A DNA stretch of 27,531 bases from Aquificota bacterium (GTDB taxonomy: Bacteria > Thermosulfidibacterota > Thermosulfidibacteria > Thermosulfidibacterales > B14-G1), in assembly GCA_015486015.1 (NCBI GenBank), contig WFSL01000041.1:1-27531 (forward strand), read 5' to 3'. The notes below the pieces were generated by a model. The model saw only the letters and a program-made list of their open reading frames with translations. It was not told where the DNA came from and did not search any database. Positions 15,019-22,419 of this stretch are shown piece after piece. A program made the position numbers and the translations under genes. The number at the start of each line of letters is the position of its first letter. Positions within the stretch are counted from its first letter, which is position 1.

Positions 15019-15736
15019 GTTCCTCTCCCGCTGTGGAGTAGCATCCCGGAGGGAGGCAGAGAGGCTCATCCTGGAAGGGAGGGTGAAGGTAAACGGGGAG
15101 AGGGTTCAAATGCTGGGCGCAAAGGTGGACCCAGGGACACAACGGGTAGAGGTAGACGGTGTCCCTATCAGTCCTTCTCCTCTGATCTACATACTCCTGA
15201 ACAAACCCAAGGGATACATCACCTCTGTGAAGGATGAGAGAGGGAGACCCACAGTGATGGAACTACTAAAGGGGGTGAAGGAGAGGGTCTATCCCGTGGG
15301 CAGGTTGGACATGGACTCGGAGGGCCTACTGCTTCTCACTAATGACGGCGAATTGGCCTACCGCCTCCTACATCCACGATATCACGTGGAGAGGCGATAC
15401 CGTGTGCGTGTCAGGTGCTCTCCAAGAAAAACGGACCTGAAACGGCTCCAATATGGGATGCACCTTGAAGGGGGCAAAACTGGGCCCATGCAGATCCAAG
15501 TAATCAAGCAAGGGAAAGAAACGGAAGTGGAAGTGGTGCTGAGGGAGGGGAAGAAGCGCCAGATACGCCGGATGTTTGAGGCCATAGGATGCCCGGTTGT
15601 ATCCTTGGTCAGGGTGGCACTGGGGGAGCTCACCCTCAAAGGGGTGCCCCAGGGCAGATTCCGGTATCTCACCAGAGAGGAGGTGGAGAGACTCAAAAGG
15701 GCGGCTGGGCTGGCTTCAAATCCGAAGACCTCCTGA
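14996..15736 (+). CDS. RluB/RsuA-family pseudouridine synthase
   Basis: A 246-residue pseudouridine synthase for rRNA (23S if RluB-like, 16S if RsuA-like; not separable here). An S4 RNA-binding domain occupies about residues 3-60 (LHKFLSRCGVASRREAERLI). The catalytic motif is GRLDMDSEGLLLLTNDGEL (about 102-120), with the active-site Asp in GRLD. KRQIRRMFEAIG (about 186-197) is the usual late motif. The ATG at 14996 lies inside the end of the DUF502 gene. The last 44 bases overlap the end of the convergent OB-fold-like gene at 15693, which is unusual; the C terminus LTREEVERLKR is normal, and the final 10 residues are variable in the family. Confidence 0.9.
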   Translation: MRRERLHKFLSRCGVASRREAERLILEGRVKVNGERVQMLGAKVDPGTQRVEVDGVPISPSPLIYILLNKPKGYITSVKDERGRPTVMELLKGVKERVYPVGRLDMDSEGLLLLTNDGELAYRLLHPRYHVERRYRVRVRCSPRKTDLKRLQYGMHLEGGKTGPMQIQVIKQGKETEVEVVLREGKKRQIRRMFEAIGCPVVSLVRVALGELTLKGVPQGRFRYLTREEVERLKRAAGLASNPKTS

Positions 15737-16136
15737 GCACCACCTCCCAGCCGTATCGGGGATGATAATGCAGCACCCCTGTGACAGATAGCCAGCGGGC
15801 CTCGGTGAAGGTATCCAACGCTATCTCCCTCACTACGGAAGGATAGGCCACCACCTTAGCGCCATCCACCTTAAGGAGCAGTGTCCCGCCTCTGGTGACC
15901 CTTATACCGCCCACCTTGCCCTCTACATGAACAAGGACCCCTGTAAGGTTTTGGGATAGGGCATCGCTCAGTGGTATCGGCCTCGCCCTCACCTCACCCA
16001 GAGGGAAGGGGCCCTCACACGGATGGGGATGTACACTCGGCAGGGAAGCCAGGCGGCACAAATGATAAAGCCATGCTGCCAGAAGGATGAAGGCCAAGTA
16101 CAAAAACGCCCTCTTCTTGTTTAGTGTTATCGCCAT
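15693..16136 (-). CDS. Second membrane-anchored OB-fold-like protein
   Basis: A 147-residue protein with one membrane helix or uncleaved signal (residues about 9-30, RAFLYLAFILLAAWLYHLCR), then an exported domain. Its strands LVHVEGKVGGIRVTRGGTLL, LKVDGAKVVAYPSVV and LSVTGVLHYHPRYGWEVVL follow an OB-fold pattern like small nucleic-acid-binding domains. The architecture is the same as the protein at 9540-10022. Its start overlaps the stop of the PLD nuclease (ATGGCGATAA at 16136-16127), so the two are translated together. That suggests a nuclease partner or ssDNA/RNA-binding accessory at the cell surface (inference). Its 3' end overlaps the convergent pseudouridine synthase by 44 bases. Confidence 0.75.
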   Translation of the reverse strand: MAITLNKKRAFLYLAFILLAAWLYHLCRLASLPSVHPHPCEGPFPLGEVRARPIPLSDALSQNLTGVLVHVEGKVGGIRVTRGGTLLLKVDGAKVVAYPSVVREIALDTFTEARWLSVTGVLHYHPRYGWEVVLRRSSDLKPAQPPF

Positions 16137-16690
16137 AGCCTCTGGAACTCCCTTTCATAGGCGGCAGCAAGGGAGGGGGCATCAGTGAACACCAATAGGT
16201 TTTCATAGTTGGCCCTCTCTGCGCTTGCCGTCCAGTTATAAGAGCCTGTCACCACCACGTGACCGTCAATCACAGCAAACTTATGATGCATCACCCCTTC
16301 TATCTCCCTGAGCCCCTGCCTCCAGACAGGGTGAATGTCCTTCACTGAGATCCCGTTTCTCCTGAGGTACTCCCCCTTGGAGTAGCTGGTCTTCCCATCG
16401 AAGGTGGCGTCCAGCACCACCTTTACATCCACACCTCTCTCCTTGGCCCTGAGGAGGGCATGGGCGAGATACCGGCTTGTAAAGGCATACATGGCTACAT
16501 GGATGTAGCTGTGGGCCTTATCAATCTGGGCCAAAACAGCTTCCTCACAGCCTCCCTTGGGGCTGAAGAATATTCTCACATCCCCTGCCCAAAGCTGAGG
16601 GACCATTAGCAGTACTGCAAGGGAGAAGCATAACCCCAGCCTCAATGTTTCCCTCTTGCCAAAGGCAGTGAAAAAGCGGCGTCCCCTCAC
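16127..16690 (-). CDS. Secreted phospholipase-D-like nuclease (single HKD motif)
   Basis: A 187-residue PLD-superfamily protein of the Nuc type, endonucleases that work as dimers with one HKD motif each. The motif is HHKFAVIDGHVVVTGSYNW (H-x-K-x4-D then GSxNW), followed by SAERANYENLLV. A signal peptide precedes the domain: a basic stretch, then LRLGLCFSLAVLLMVPQLWAG. I start at the GTG at 16690 because AGGGGG lies four bases upstream. A TTG at 16633 with AGAGGGA would give a compact signal peptide, and the frame also runs to 16771, so the start is uncertain. The product is probably periplasmic or extracellular and degrades DNA. It overlaps the OB-fold-like gene downstream. Confidence 0.85.
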   Translation of the reverse strand: MRGRRFFTAFGKRETLRLGLCFSLAVLLMVPQLWAGDVRIFFSPKGGCEEAVLAQIDKAHSYIHVAMYAFTSRYLAHALLRAKERGVDVKVVLDATFDGKTSYSKGEYLRRNGISVKDIHPVWRQGLREIEGVMHHKFAVIDGHVVVTGSYNWTASAERANYENLLVFTDAPSLAAAYEREFQRLWR

Positions 16691-16772
16691 TAACCCCCTA
16701 TAAGAGTGTCCCCACTTCATGGAATACGAACCCGCATCATCAGACTGAAGGTAAAGACCAGACCCATTCACC

Positions 16773-16802
16773 TTGACTGGGCCTCTAATAGGCCTTTATT
16801 AC
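16773..16802 (+). promoter_or_regulatory. Candidate promoter of the trehalose operon with a palindrome in its spacer
   Basis: TTGACT (16773-16778), an 18-base spacer, then TATTAC (16797-16802). Inside the spacer GGCCT (16780-16784) and AGGCC (16790-16794) form an inverted repeat around CTAAT, a possible operator. The start point would be near 16809, which favours the ATG at 16826 as the first codon of the operon. Confidence 0.45.
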
Positions 16803-16825
16803 TAAATAAGATGGAGAGAAAAGGA

Positions 16826-19024
16826 ATGTCAAGGCTGGTGATCATTGCAAACCGTCTCCCTGTGACTATTACCAAGAGGGAGGGGAGGCTTTCTCTGCAC
16901 CCCAGCACCGGTGGCTTAGCAACAGGCTTGGGCTCTTTTTATAGGGAGAAGAAGGGGCTTTGGCTGGGGTGGCCGGGGATGCCCAGCCAGAACCTCCGGG
17001 GCCTGGAGAGGGAGGTGACCTCACGCCTCGAGGCGCTGGATTGTCGCCCTGTTTTTCTCACCCGCCATCAGGTAGAGAACTTTTACTATGGGTTCAGTAA
17101 CAAGACCCTTTGGCCCCTCTTCCACTACTTCGTCCAATATACCACTTTCGATGATCGCCTCTGGGAGGCCTACAAGAGGGCGAACCAGCATTACTGTCAG
17201 GCTGCACTGGAGGTGGCGACAGAAGATGACACCATCTGGATTCATGACTACCAACTCCTTTTGCTTCCCGGGATGCTGAGGGAGAAGCTACCCAAGGCCT
17301 CAATTGGCTTTTTCTTGCACATCCCCTTTCCGTCATTCGAGATATTCCGTCTGCTCCCTTGGAGGGAAGAGATCATGGAAGGTCTTATGGGTGCAGACCT
17401 CATAGGCTTCCACACCTATGACTATGTTCGTCACTTCCTGAGCAGTGCAAGGCGGCTCTTGGGATACGATCACAGCATGGGACTCATCACCACAAGAGAG
17501 AGGATGGTGAAGGTGGACACTTTCCCCATAGGGATAGACTTCCTCCGATTCTTCAGAGCAGGGGAACTCCCTGAGGTGAAAAGCGAAATCCAGCGTATGA
17601 AGAGGAGGATCGGGGACAGGACCGTGATCCTCTCTGTGGATCGGCTGGACTATACAAAAGGCATCATACAGCGGCTAAAGGCTTACGACCTTTTCTTAGA
17701 AAAAAATCCACAGTATCGCGAAAGGGTGACCCTGGTGATGGTAGCGGTCCCATCCAGGACCAAGGTGGACCGGTATATGGAGCTCAAGAGGGAGGTGGAC
17801 GAACAAATCGGCCGCATCAATGGCAGATATGGTACGTTGGGCTGGTCTCCTATCCTTTACCTTTATCGCTCCCTCCCATTCACCACCCTAACAGCCCTTT
17901 ACAACATGGCCCAGGTAGCCCTAATCACCCCCTTGAGGGATGGGATGAACTTGGTGGCCAAGGAGTATGTAGCATCTAAGAGGGACAACTTGGGTGTCCT
18001 CATCCTCAGTGAGATGGCGGGGGCAGCCAGGGAGATGGGGGAGGCCCTTATAGTCAACCCCTTCAACTTGAAGGAGGTGGCTGATGCCTTGAAGGCCGCT
18101 ATAGAGATGGGGGAGGAGGAGCAGAGGGGACGGAACCTCCGTATGAAAGAGCGGTTGAGACGGTACGACGTGAAGAGATGGGCAGGGGAGTTTATGGAAA
18201 AGTTGGCCTCCGTAAGAGAAATACAAGAGCGAATGGAGGCCAAGAAGCTTAGGGGCATAGCCCTGAGGAGGCTCTTAGATGCCTACAAAAGCTCCCGAAG
18301 GGCCATCCTATTCCTGGACTATGATGGCACCCTCGTCCCTTTTAGCGATCGTCCGGACAAGGCCAGGCCAGATGGGGAACTGAGGGAGCTCCTCCGGCAC
18401 CTTGCTGGGATCCCGAACAATCGTGTGGTGCTGGTAAGTGGGAGGAGCAGGGAGGTGCTGCAGGAGTGGTTTGAGGGCCTACCTGTGGACATGGTGGCAG
18501 AACATGGGGTATGGCTCAAGGAGCAGGGATCCCCATGGGAGCTCATAGGGCCCTTGAAACAGGATTGGAAAGAGGATATCCGGCCCATCATGGAGGTCTA
18601 TGTGGATAGGACCCCAGGGGCACTTATAGAGGAAAAGGAGTTCTCACTCGTGTGGCACTACAGGCGCTCTGACCCAGAGCTGGGCTATCAGAGGGCCCGT
18701 GAGCTGAAGGATGCCCTCCTCAACATCACAGAGAACCTCAATCTTTCCATCTTAGAAGGAAACAAGGTGATAGAGGTGAAGCCCTCCAACGTGAACAAGG
18801 GGATGGCAGCTACCAGATGGCTGTCACAAGGGGCCTGGGACTTTATAATGGCAGCGGGGGACGACTGGACGGACGAAGATCTCTTTGATGCCATGCCCCA
18901 GGAGGCCTATTCAATAAAGGTGGGGTTTAGCGTGTCCAAGGCCCGATTTAATATGGACTCTCCCCTACTGATCCAGGGGCTGTTGAGGGAAATGATCAAG
19001 GCAAAGAGGGAAGAACGTGGATAA
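16826..19024 (+). CDS. Bifunctional trehalose-6-phosphate synthase/phosphatase (OtsA-OtsB fusion)
   Basis: A 732-residue fusion (from ATG 16826). The N-terminal GT20 domain (about 1-465) makes trehalose-6-phosphate from NDP-glucose and glucose-6-phosphate. The C-terminal HAD phosphatase (about 490-730) removes the phosphate. GT20 signs are the opening LVIIANRLPVT, the glycine loop STGGLATGL, WIHDYQLLLLP, FFLHIPFPS, VDRLDYTKGI and LRDGMNLVAKEYVAS. The phosphatase shows LDYDGTLVPF (catalytic Asps near 498), SGRSREVLQEWF and GDDWTDEDLF (about 678). Upstream ATGs at 16811 and 16706 have less support: the promoter start lies near 16809 and GGAG is 10 bases before 16826. Such fusions are common in eukaryotes and found in some bacteria and archaea. 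The next gene overlaps it by 8 bases. Confidence 0.92.
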   Translation: MSRLVIIANRLPVTITKREGRLSLHPSTGGLATGLGSFYREKKGLWLGWPGMPSQNLRGLEREVTSRLEALDCRPVFLTRHQVENFYYGFSNKTLWPLFHYFVQYTTFDDRLWEAYKRANQHYCQAALEVATEDDTIWIHDYQLLLLPGMLREKLPKASIGFFLHIPFPSFEIFRLLPWREEIMEGLMGADLIGFHTYDYVRHFLSSARRLLGYDHSMGLITTRERMVKVDTFPIGIDFLRFFRAGELPEVKSEIQRMKRRIGDRTVILSVDRLDYTKGIIQRLKAYDLFLEKNPQYRERVTLVMVAVPSRTKVDRYMELKREVDEQIGRINGRYGTLGWSPILYLYRSLPFTTLTALYNMAQVALITPLRDGMNLVAKEYVASKRDNLGVLILSEMAGAAREMGEALIVNPFNLKEVADALKAAIEMGEEEQRGRNLRMKERLRRYDVKRWAGEFMEKLASVREIQERMEAKKLRGIALRRLLDAYKSSRRAILFLDYDGTLVPFSDRPDKARPDGELRELLRHLAGIPNNRVVLVSGRSREVLQEWFEGLPVDMVAEHGVWLKEQGSPWELIGPLKQDWKEDIRPIMEVYVDRTPGALIEEKEFSLVWHYRRSDPELGYQRARELKDALLNITENLNLSILEGNKVIEVKPSNVNKGMAATRWLSQGAWDFIMAAGDDWTDEDLFDAMPQEAYSIKVGFSVSKARFNMDSPLLIQGLLREMIKAKREERG

Positions 19025-19694
19025 TAACAGAGAAGACAGGGCATTTTATATCAAGGACTGTGCCTTGGTCTCCATCTCTACAGGGCAAAAGGTGTATTCC
19101 CTGGCGGAGTTGTTAGAAAACCTGAGGGACATCCACGCTGGTAGCATTTATCACCACTTCTGGTCCAGGTTGTTGCGCCCCAGTTTTGACCACCCGGAGT
19201 TTCACAACGATTTCGCCGCCTGGGCCTATCACTCTATCCACGACCAGATCCTTGGGGAGCGACTAAACCTTATAGATCCGCTGGACTTCGACTCCCTTGA
19301 GGGGCTGCGCCGGGAGATCATAGAAACCATAGAAGAACGTATGGACGAGAGTGAGTACCTCCCTTGGGCCAAGGCAGAAACACCTTTCTACTTTGTGAGG
19401 AGCCAGATCGTGGTGTTGGACACTGGAAGAAGGATCCAGCAGCCAAGGGAACTCGGGGAGGCAGTGAAATCTATGTCTCCTGGAAGCATCTTCTACCATT
19501 TCATTGATGCCAGGAGGAGAACGCCTGAAAAGGTAGACGACTTCCAGTGCTGGCTGAAACCCATGGGTGAGTATGAGGACCTGATCAGAGCCCTCTCCAA
19601 TATAGACCCTTACTTTAACACCCTCACAGAATTGAAGGAGGAGCTGGTATTTCTGTTCGAGGGGTATTTCAAGAATCGGGGGAAGCATGGATAA
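19017..19694 (+). CDS. DUF5752-like protein with an internal duplication
   Basis: A 225-residue protein matching, as far as I recognise, the DUF5752 family that accompanies trehalose synthase genes. It is built of two similar halves. The first (about 9-110) has FYIKDCALVSISTGQKVYSL, then HAGSIYHHFW and LNLIDPLDFDSLEGLRREI. The second (about 122-220) has FYFVRSQIVVLDTGRRI, then PGSIFYHFIDARRRTPE and LSNIDPYFNTLTELKEEL. The repeated SIxYHF and the D-P-x-x-x-L endings define the unit. No catalytic motif or membrane segment is seen; it is likely cytoplasmic. It overlaps the genes on both sides by 8 bases each, so it is co-translated with both trehalose enzymes. A regulatory or scaffolding role is inferred only. 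Start is a GTG with AGAGGGAAG upstream. Confidence 0.82.
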   Translation: MDNNREDRAFYIKDCALVSISTGQKVYSLAELLENLRDIHAGSIYHHFWSRLLRPSFDHPEFHNDFAAWAYHSIHDQILGERLNLIDPLDFDSLEGLRREIIETIEERMDESEYLPWAKAETPFYFVRSQIVVLDTGRRIQQPRELGEAVKSMSPGSIFYHFIDARRRTPEKVDDFQCWLKPMGEYEDLIRALSNIDPYFNTLTELKEELVFLFEGYFKNRGKHG

Positions 19695-20940
19695 CCAACT
19701 CTTGGAGAGATACGCCCAGATAGTGGGGGCCGATGTTATAGACCAGCTTCAACAGCTGGCTAAGCCCCTTAAGGGGGCCCACATTGTTCATATCAACTCC
19801 ACCCGCCATGGTGGGGGTGTAGCCGAGATTCTGCACAGTTTAGTCCCCCTGATGAGGGCCCTGGGACTGGACGTCACCTGGGAGGTGATATCTGGAGGGG
19901 AAGCGTTTTTCCACGTTACGAAGTCCATGCACAATGCCTTGCAGGGTTTCCCCATACCCATCAACCAGGCCGATCTCAAGGTTTACGAAGAGTCCAATGC
20001 CCAAGAAGCAGAAAGGCTCCATGACACCCTGAAGGAGGCAGACTTTGTGTTCGTCCATGATCCCCAGCCCGCTCCCCTGTTACGGCTCACCCCGGATAGA
20101 CAGGGGAAGTGGATATGGAGGTGTCACATAGATCTGAGTCGTCCATACCGCCCCGTATGGAGATACCTGAGAGACCTGGTGGTTGAGTATAACGCCAGCA
20201 TATTCTCTATGCCTGACTTTAGTCAGCCCCTCCCACATCTCCAATACATCATTCCGCCCAGTATAGATCCCCTAACTGAAAAGAACCGGGAGCTCTCCCC
20301 CGAGGAGATAGGGGAGGTATTGGACCGATTTGATCTGAATGAGGATCTCCCTATGGTGCTTCAGGTTTCAAGATTCGACCGCTTCAAGGACCCCTTAGGG
20401 GTGATAAGGGCTGCAAGGCTGGCAAGAAAGTTTGCGTTGTTCCAGTTGGTTTTGGCGGGAGGTGGGGCATCTGATGACCCTGAAGGGGAGACTGTGCTGC
20501 GGGAGGTTCAATCTGCAGCTGCTGGCGATCCCCACATCCACGTGCTCTTTCTGCCCCCCGACGCCCACAGGGACATCAATGCCCTCCAAAGGGCGGCGGA
20601 CGTGGTGTTACAAAAGTCCCTTAAGGAGGGTTTTGGCCTGACGGTCACGGAGGCCTTGTGGAAGGGCAAACCTGTGATAGGAGGGGCTGTAGGTGGCATA
20701 AAGATCCAAGTGGTGAACCATCATACGGGCTTCCTGGTGCACACGCCGGAAGGGGCTGCCCTATGTATCCGCTATCTCTTGTTTTACAAAGAGAAGCGGA
20801 AAGAGATGGGAAGGAAGGCCCAGCTCTTCGTCAGGGAGAACTTCCTCATCACCAGGCATCTCAGGGATTACCTCTCCCTCATGCTGGCCCTGAAGATGGG
20901 TGTCCACGAGCGCATAGAGTTAGAAACATGGACAGGATAG
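19687..20940 (+). CDS. treT: TreT-type trehalose synthase (GT4)
   Basis: A 417-residue GT-B glycosyltransferase of family GT4. TreT joins NDP-glucose directly to glucose to make trehalose, and can run in reverse. The opening HIVHINSTRHGGGVAEILHS (about 32-51) and LGLDVTWEVISGG are characteristic of TreT and related trehalose phosphorylases. The donor site includes VLQVSRFDRFKDPLGVI (about 226-242) and EGFGLTVTEALWKGKPVIGG (about 315-334), with the conserved E-x7-E. Start ATG 19687 has GGGGGAAG before it and overlaps the DUF5752-like gene. The operon therefore holds two independent routes to trehalose. A trehalose phosphorylase would be the main alternative reading. Confidence 0.88.
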   Translation: MDNQLLERYAQIVGADVIDQLQQLAKPLKGAHIVHINSTRHGGGVAEILHSLVPLMRALGLDVTWEVISGGEAFFHVTKSMHNALQGFPIPINQADLKVYEESNAQEAERLHDTLKEADFVFVHDPQPAPLLRLTPDRQGKWIWRCHIDLSRPYRPVWRYLRDLVVEYNASIFSMPDFSQPLPHLQYIIPPSIDPLTEKNRELSPEEIGEVLDRFDLNEDLPMVLQVSRFDRFKDPLGVIRAARLARKFALFQLVLAGGGASDDPEGETVLREVQSAAAGDPHIHVLFLPPDAHRDINALQRAADVVLQKSLKEGFGLTVTEALWKGKPVIGGAVGGIKIQVVNHHTGFLVHTPEGAALCIRYLLFYKEKRKEMGRKAQLFVRENFLITRHLRDYLSLMLALKMGVHERIELETWTG

Positions 20941-20983
20941 AAACATCGTAGGCAACTTCTGGCCCTAAGGGGGGCACGGGTTT

Positions 20984-21502
20984 ATGGAGGAGCTCTTTTT
21001 CAGGTACTGTCCATATTGCGCTTCGCCCATGGATAGGAAGAAGGAAGGTGGTAGAGAGAGACCCTACTGCCCTTCATGTGGCTTTACTCAGTACCTAAAC
21101 CCTACAGTAGGGGTGGCAGTAGTGGTAATTCGGGAGGGGAAGATCCTCTTGGGGAAGAGGGCACCCCATGTGTCTTATGGGCAGATGTGGTGCATACCTT
21201 GTGGCCACGTGGAGTGGGATGAGGATGTGGAGGATGCGGCTGTTCGGGAATTCGAGGAGGAGACAGGCCTCAGGGTAAGCATCAAGGGGGTTGTGGCTGT
21301 TCATTCCAACTTTCATAATCCCCGGCAACATACAGTGGGGATCTGGTTTATGGGAGAGGTGGTGGGTGGAGAGCCAAGGCCAGGGGACGACCTTGTGGAG
21401 ATAGGATTCTTCCCACTGAATAACCCGCCCTTGCCCCTGGCCTTCCCCACAGATAGGCTGGTATTAGAAGAGCTGATGGCAGTAGTAGGCCTCATGGGAT
21501 GA
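20984..21502 (+). CDS. Nudix hydrolase with N-terminal zinc ribbon
   Basis: A 172-residue Nudix hydrolase. An N-terminal zinc ribbon has CPYC (9-12) and CPSC (about 29-32), as in NudC-like and ADP-ribose-pyrophosphatase-like proteins. The Nudix box fits the consensus G-x5-E-x7-REUxEExGU exactly: G at about 74, then E, and REFEEETGL at about 88-96. Substrate is not readable from sequence; ADP-sugar, NADH or a nucleoside diphosphate derivative are possible. AAGGGGGG at 20967-20974 is the ribosome site. It lies 43 bases after treT and may belong to that transcript, where an ADP-sugar substrate would be interesting. Its stop abuts the convergent nrdG stop in the palindrome TGATCA (21500-21505). 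Confidence 0.9.
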   Translation: MEELFFRYCPYCASPMDRKKEGGRERPYCPSCGFTQYLNPTVGVAVVVIREGKILLGKRAPHVSYGQMWCIPCGHVEWDEDVEDAAVREFEEETGLRVSIKGVVAVHSNFHNPRQHTVGIWFMGEVVGGEPRPGDDLVEIGFFPLNNPPLPLAFPTDRLVLEELMAVVGLMG

Positions 21503-22279
21503 TCACCAGCAGCGCACCACCTTTTCCACTGTATCCTCAAGGATATGGGCCATCTCTTCCATTACAGAGGGGGGATAAGGCCTTAGGGCAGAAAAGGAAG
21601 GGTCCAAGGTATGGCTATTCCTAAAGGGCTGGAGATGATACTCAGGTGCCCCCATCGCCAGGCGTGCTATCTCTATCATCTCCTTCCTCCCCACCACCCC
21701 AGGCACCAAAGTGGTCCTCAGGATATAGTGGGGGGCCAGCTCCCTTACCACTGCCATAGCCTCTCTCACAGCCTCAAAACCGGTCCCCCTGGTGACTTGG
21801 GGGTACCGAGATGGAGAGGTCTTGATATCCAAGGCTACCACATCCGCAAGCCCTGCCTTCAAGGCCTCTTTCAGAACCTGGGGGCGGGAACCATTGGTGT
21901 CCAGCTTTACAGCAAATCCAAGAGCCTTCAAGGACTCCAGAAAGGGGAGGAGATCCTCCTGCAAGGTAGGCTCCCCCCCAGAGACCACTACCCCAGAAAC
22001 GAGCTTTTTCCGCCTGTCCAGCTCCTCAAGAATCACAGAAGGGGGAATCTCCTTCTGCTCTTCAATCAGTGAGGGGAGGACAAGCCCTGGGTTGTGGCAA
22101 AAGGGGCAACGGAAATTGCAGCCGCCAAAGAACACTATAGAGGCCATCCTCCCAGGGAAATCCACTAAGGTGATCCCATTGAAGCCCCTGATTCCCCAAC
22201 CGTCTTTGGCTAATGACCGATGGCCGCTACCCTTAAAGCTTGATGTATTTCCGATCCTTGAACTCCTCTTTCTTCCCAT
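21503..22279 (-). CDS. nrdG: Anaerobic ribonucleotide reductase activase (radical SAM, NrdG-like)
   Basis: A radical-SAM activase of about 258 residues that would generate the glycyl radical on the anaerobic reductase. The family opening GFNGITLVDFPGRMASIVFF is followed by the cluster motif CNFRCPFC (CxxxCxxC). Downstream are VVSGGEPTLQ (SAM-binding GGEP) and LDTNGSRP. This pattern fits the longer NrdG2/PflA-like activases. The start is unclear: the family normally begins near IRGFNG, but no ATG, GTG or TTG is there. I use ATG 22279, which overlaps the glycyl-radical ORF by 47 bases; an alternative TTG lies at 22315. Position directly after the split nrdD supports the role. Confidence 0.85.
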   Translation of the reverse strand: MGRKRSSRIGNTSSFKGSGHRSLAKDGWGIRGFNGITLVDFPGRMASIVFFGGCNFRCPFCHNPGLVLPSLIEEQKEIPPSVILEELDRRKKLVSGVVVSGGEPTLQEDLLPFLESLKALGFAVKLDTNGSRPQVLKEALKAGLADVVALDIKTSPSRYPQVTRGTGFEAVREAMAVVRELAPHYILRTTLVPGVVGRKEMIEIARLAMGAPEYHLQPFRNSHTLDPSFSALRPYPPSVMEEMAHILEDTVEKVVRCW

Positions 22280-22409
22280 CGTTCCAGTTCTGAACTGGCC
22301 TGTAGTACCCAACAATCCTGGAGTACACCTCCACGGGCACCGCTTTTACTTTAACTTTCGAGGCTGCCCTAATGGACCTCCTCCTCTCTACAGTAATGCT
22401 CTCCTTCAT
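22233..22409 (-). CDS. Stand-alone glycyl-radical domain of class III RNR (split NrdD C terminus)
   Basis: A 58-residue ORF, too short for routine ORF lists. It starts at ATG 22409, with GGAGGG in the ribosome position directly after the large nrdD stop (TAAGGAGGGCAAG then ATG). Its last 33 residues are the classic end of anaerobic reductase: VEVYSRIVGYYRPVQNWN, then GKKEEFKDRKY. The Gly of RIVGYYRP (Gly34) corresponds to the glycyl radical residue. The first 24 residues are basic (VERRRSIRAASKVKVKA) and not NrdD-like. The large nrdD gene stops 10 bases earlier without this motif, so the enzyme would need this peptide as a subunit. It overlaps nrdG. Function is strongly supported by motif and position; assembly in trans is inferred. 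Confidence 0.85.
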   Translation of the reverse strand: MKESITVERRRSIRAASKVKVKAVPVEVYSRIVGYYRPVQNWNDGKKEEFKDRKYIKL

Positions 22410-22419
22410 CTTGCCCTCC

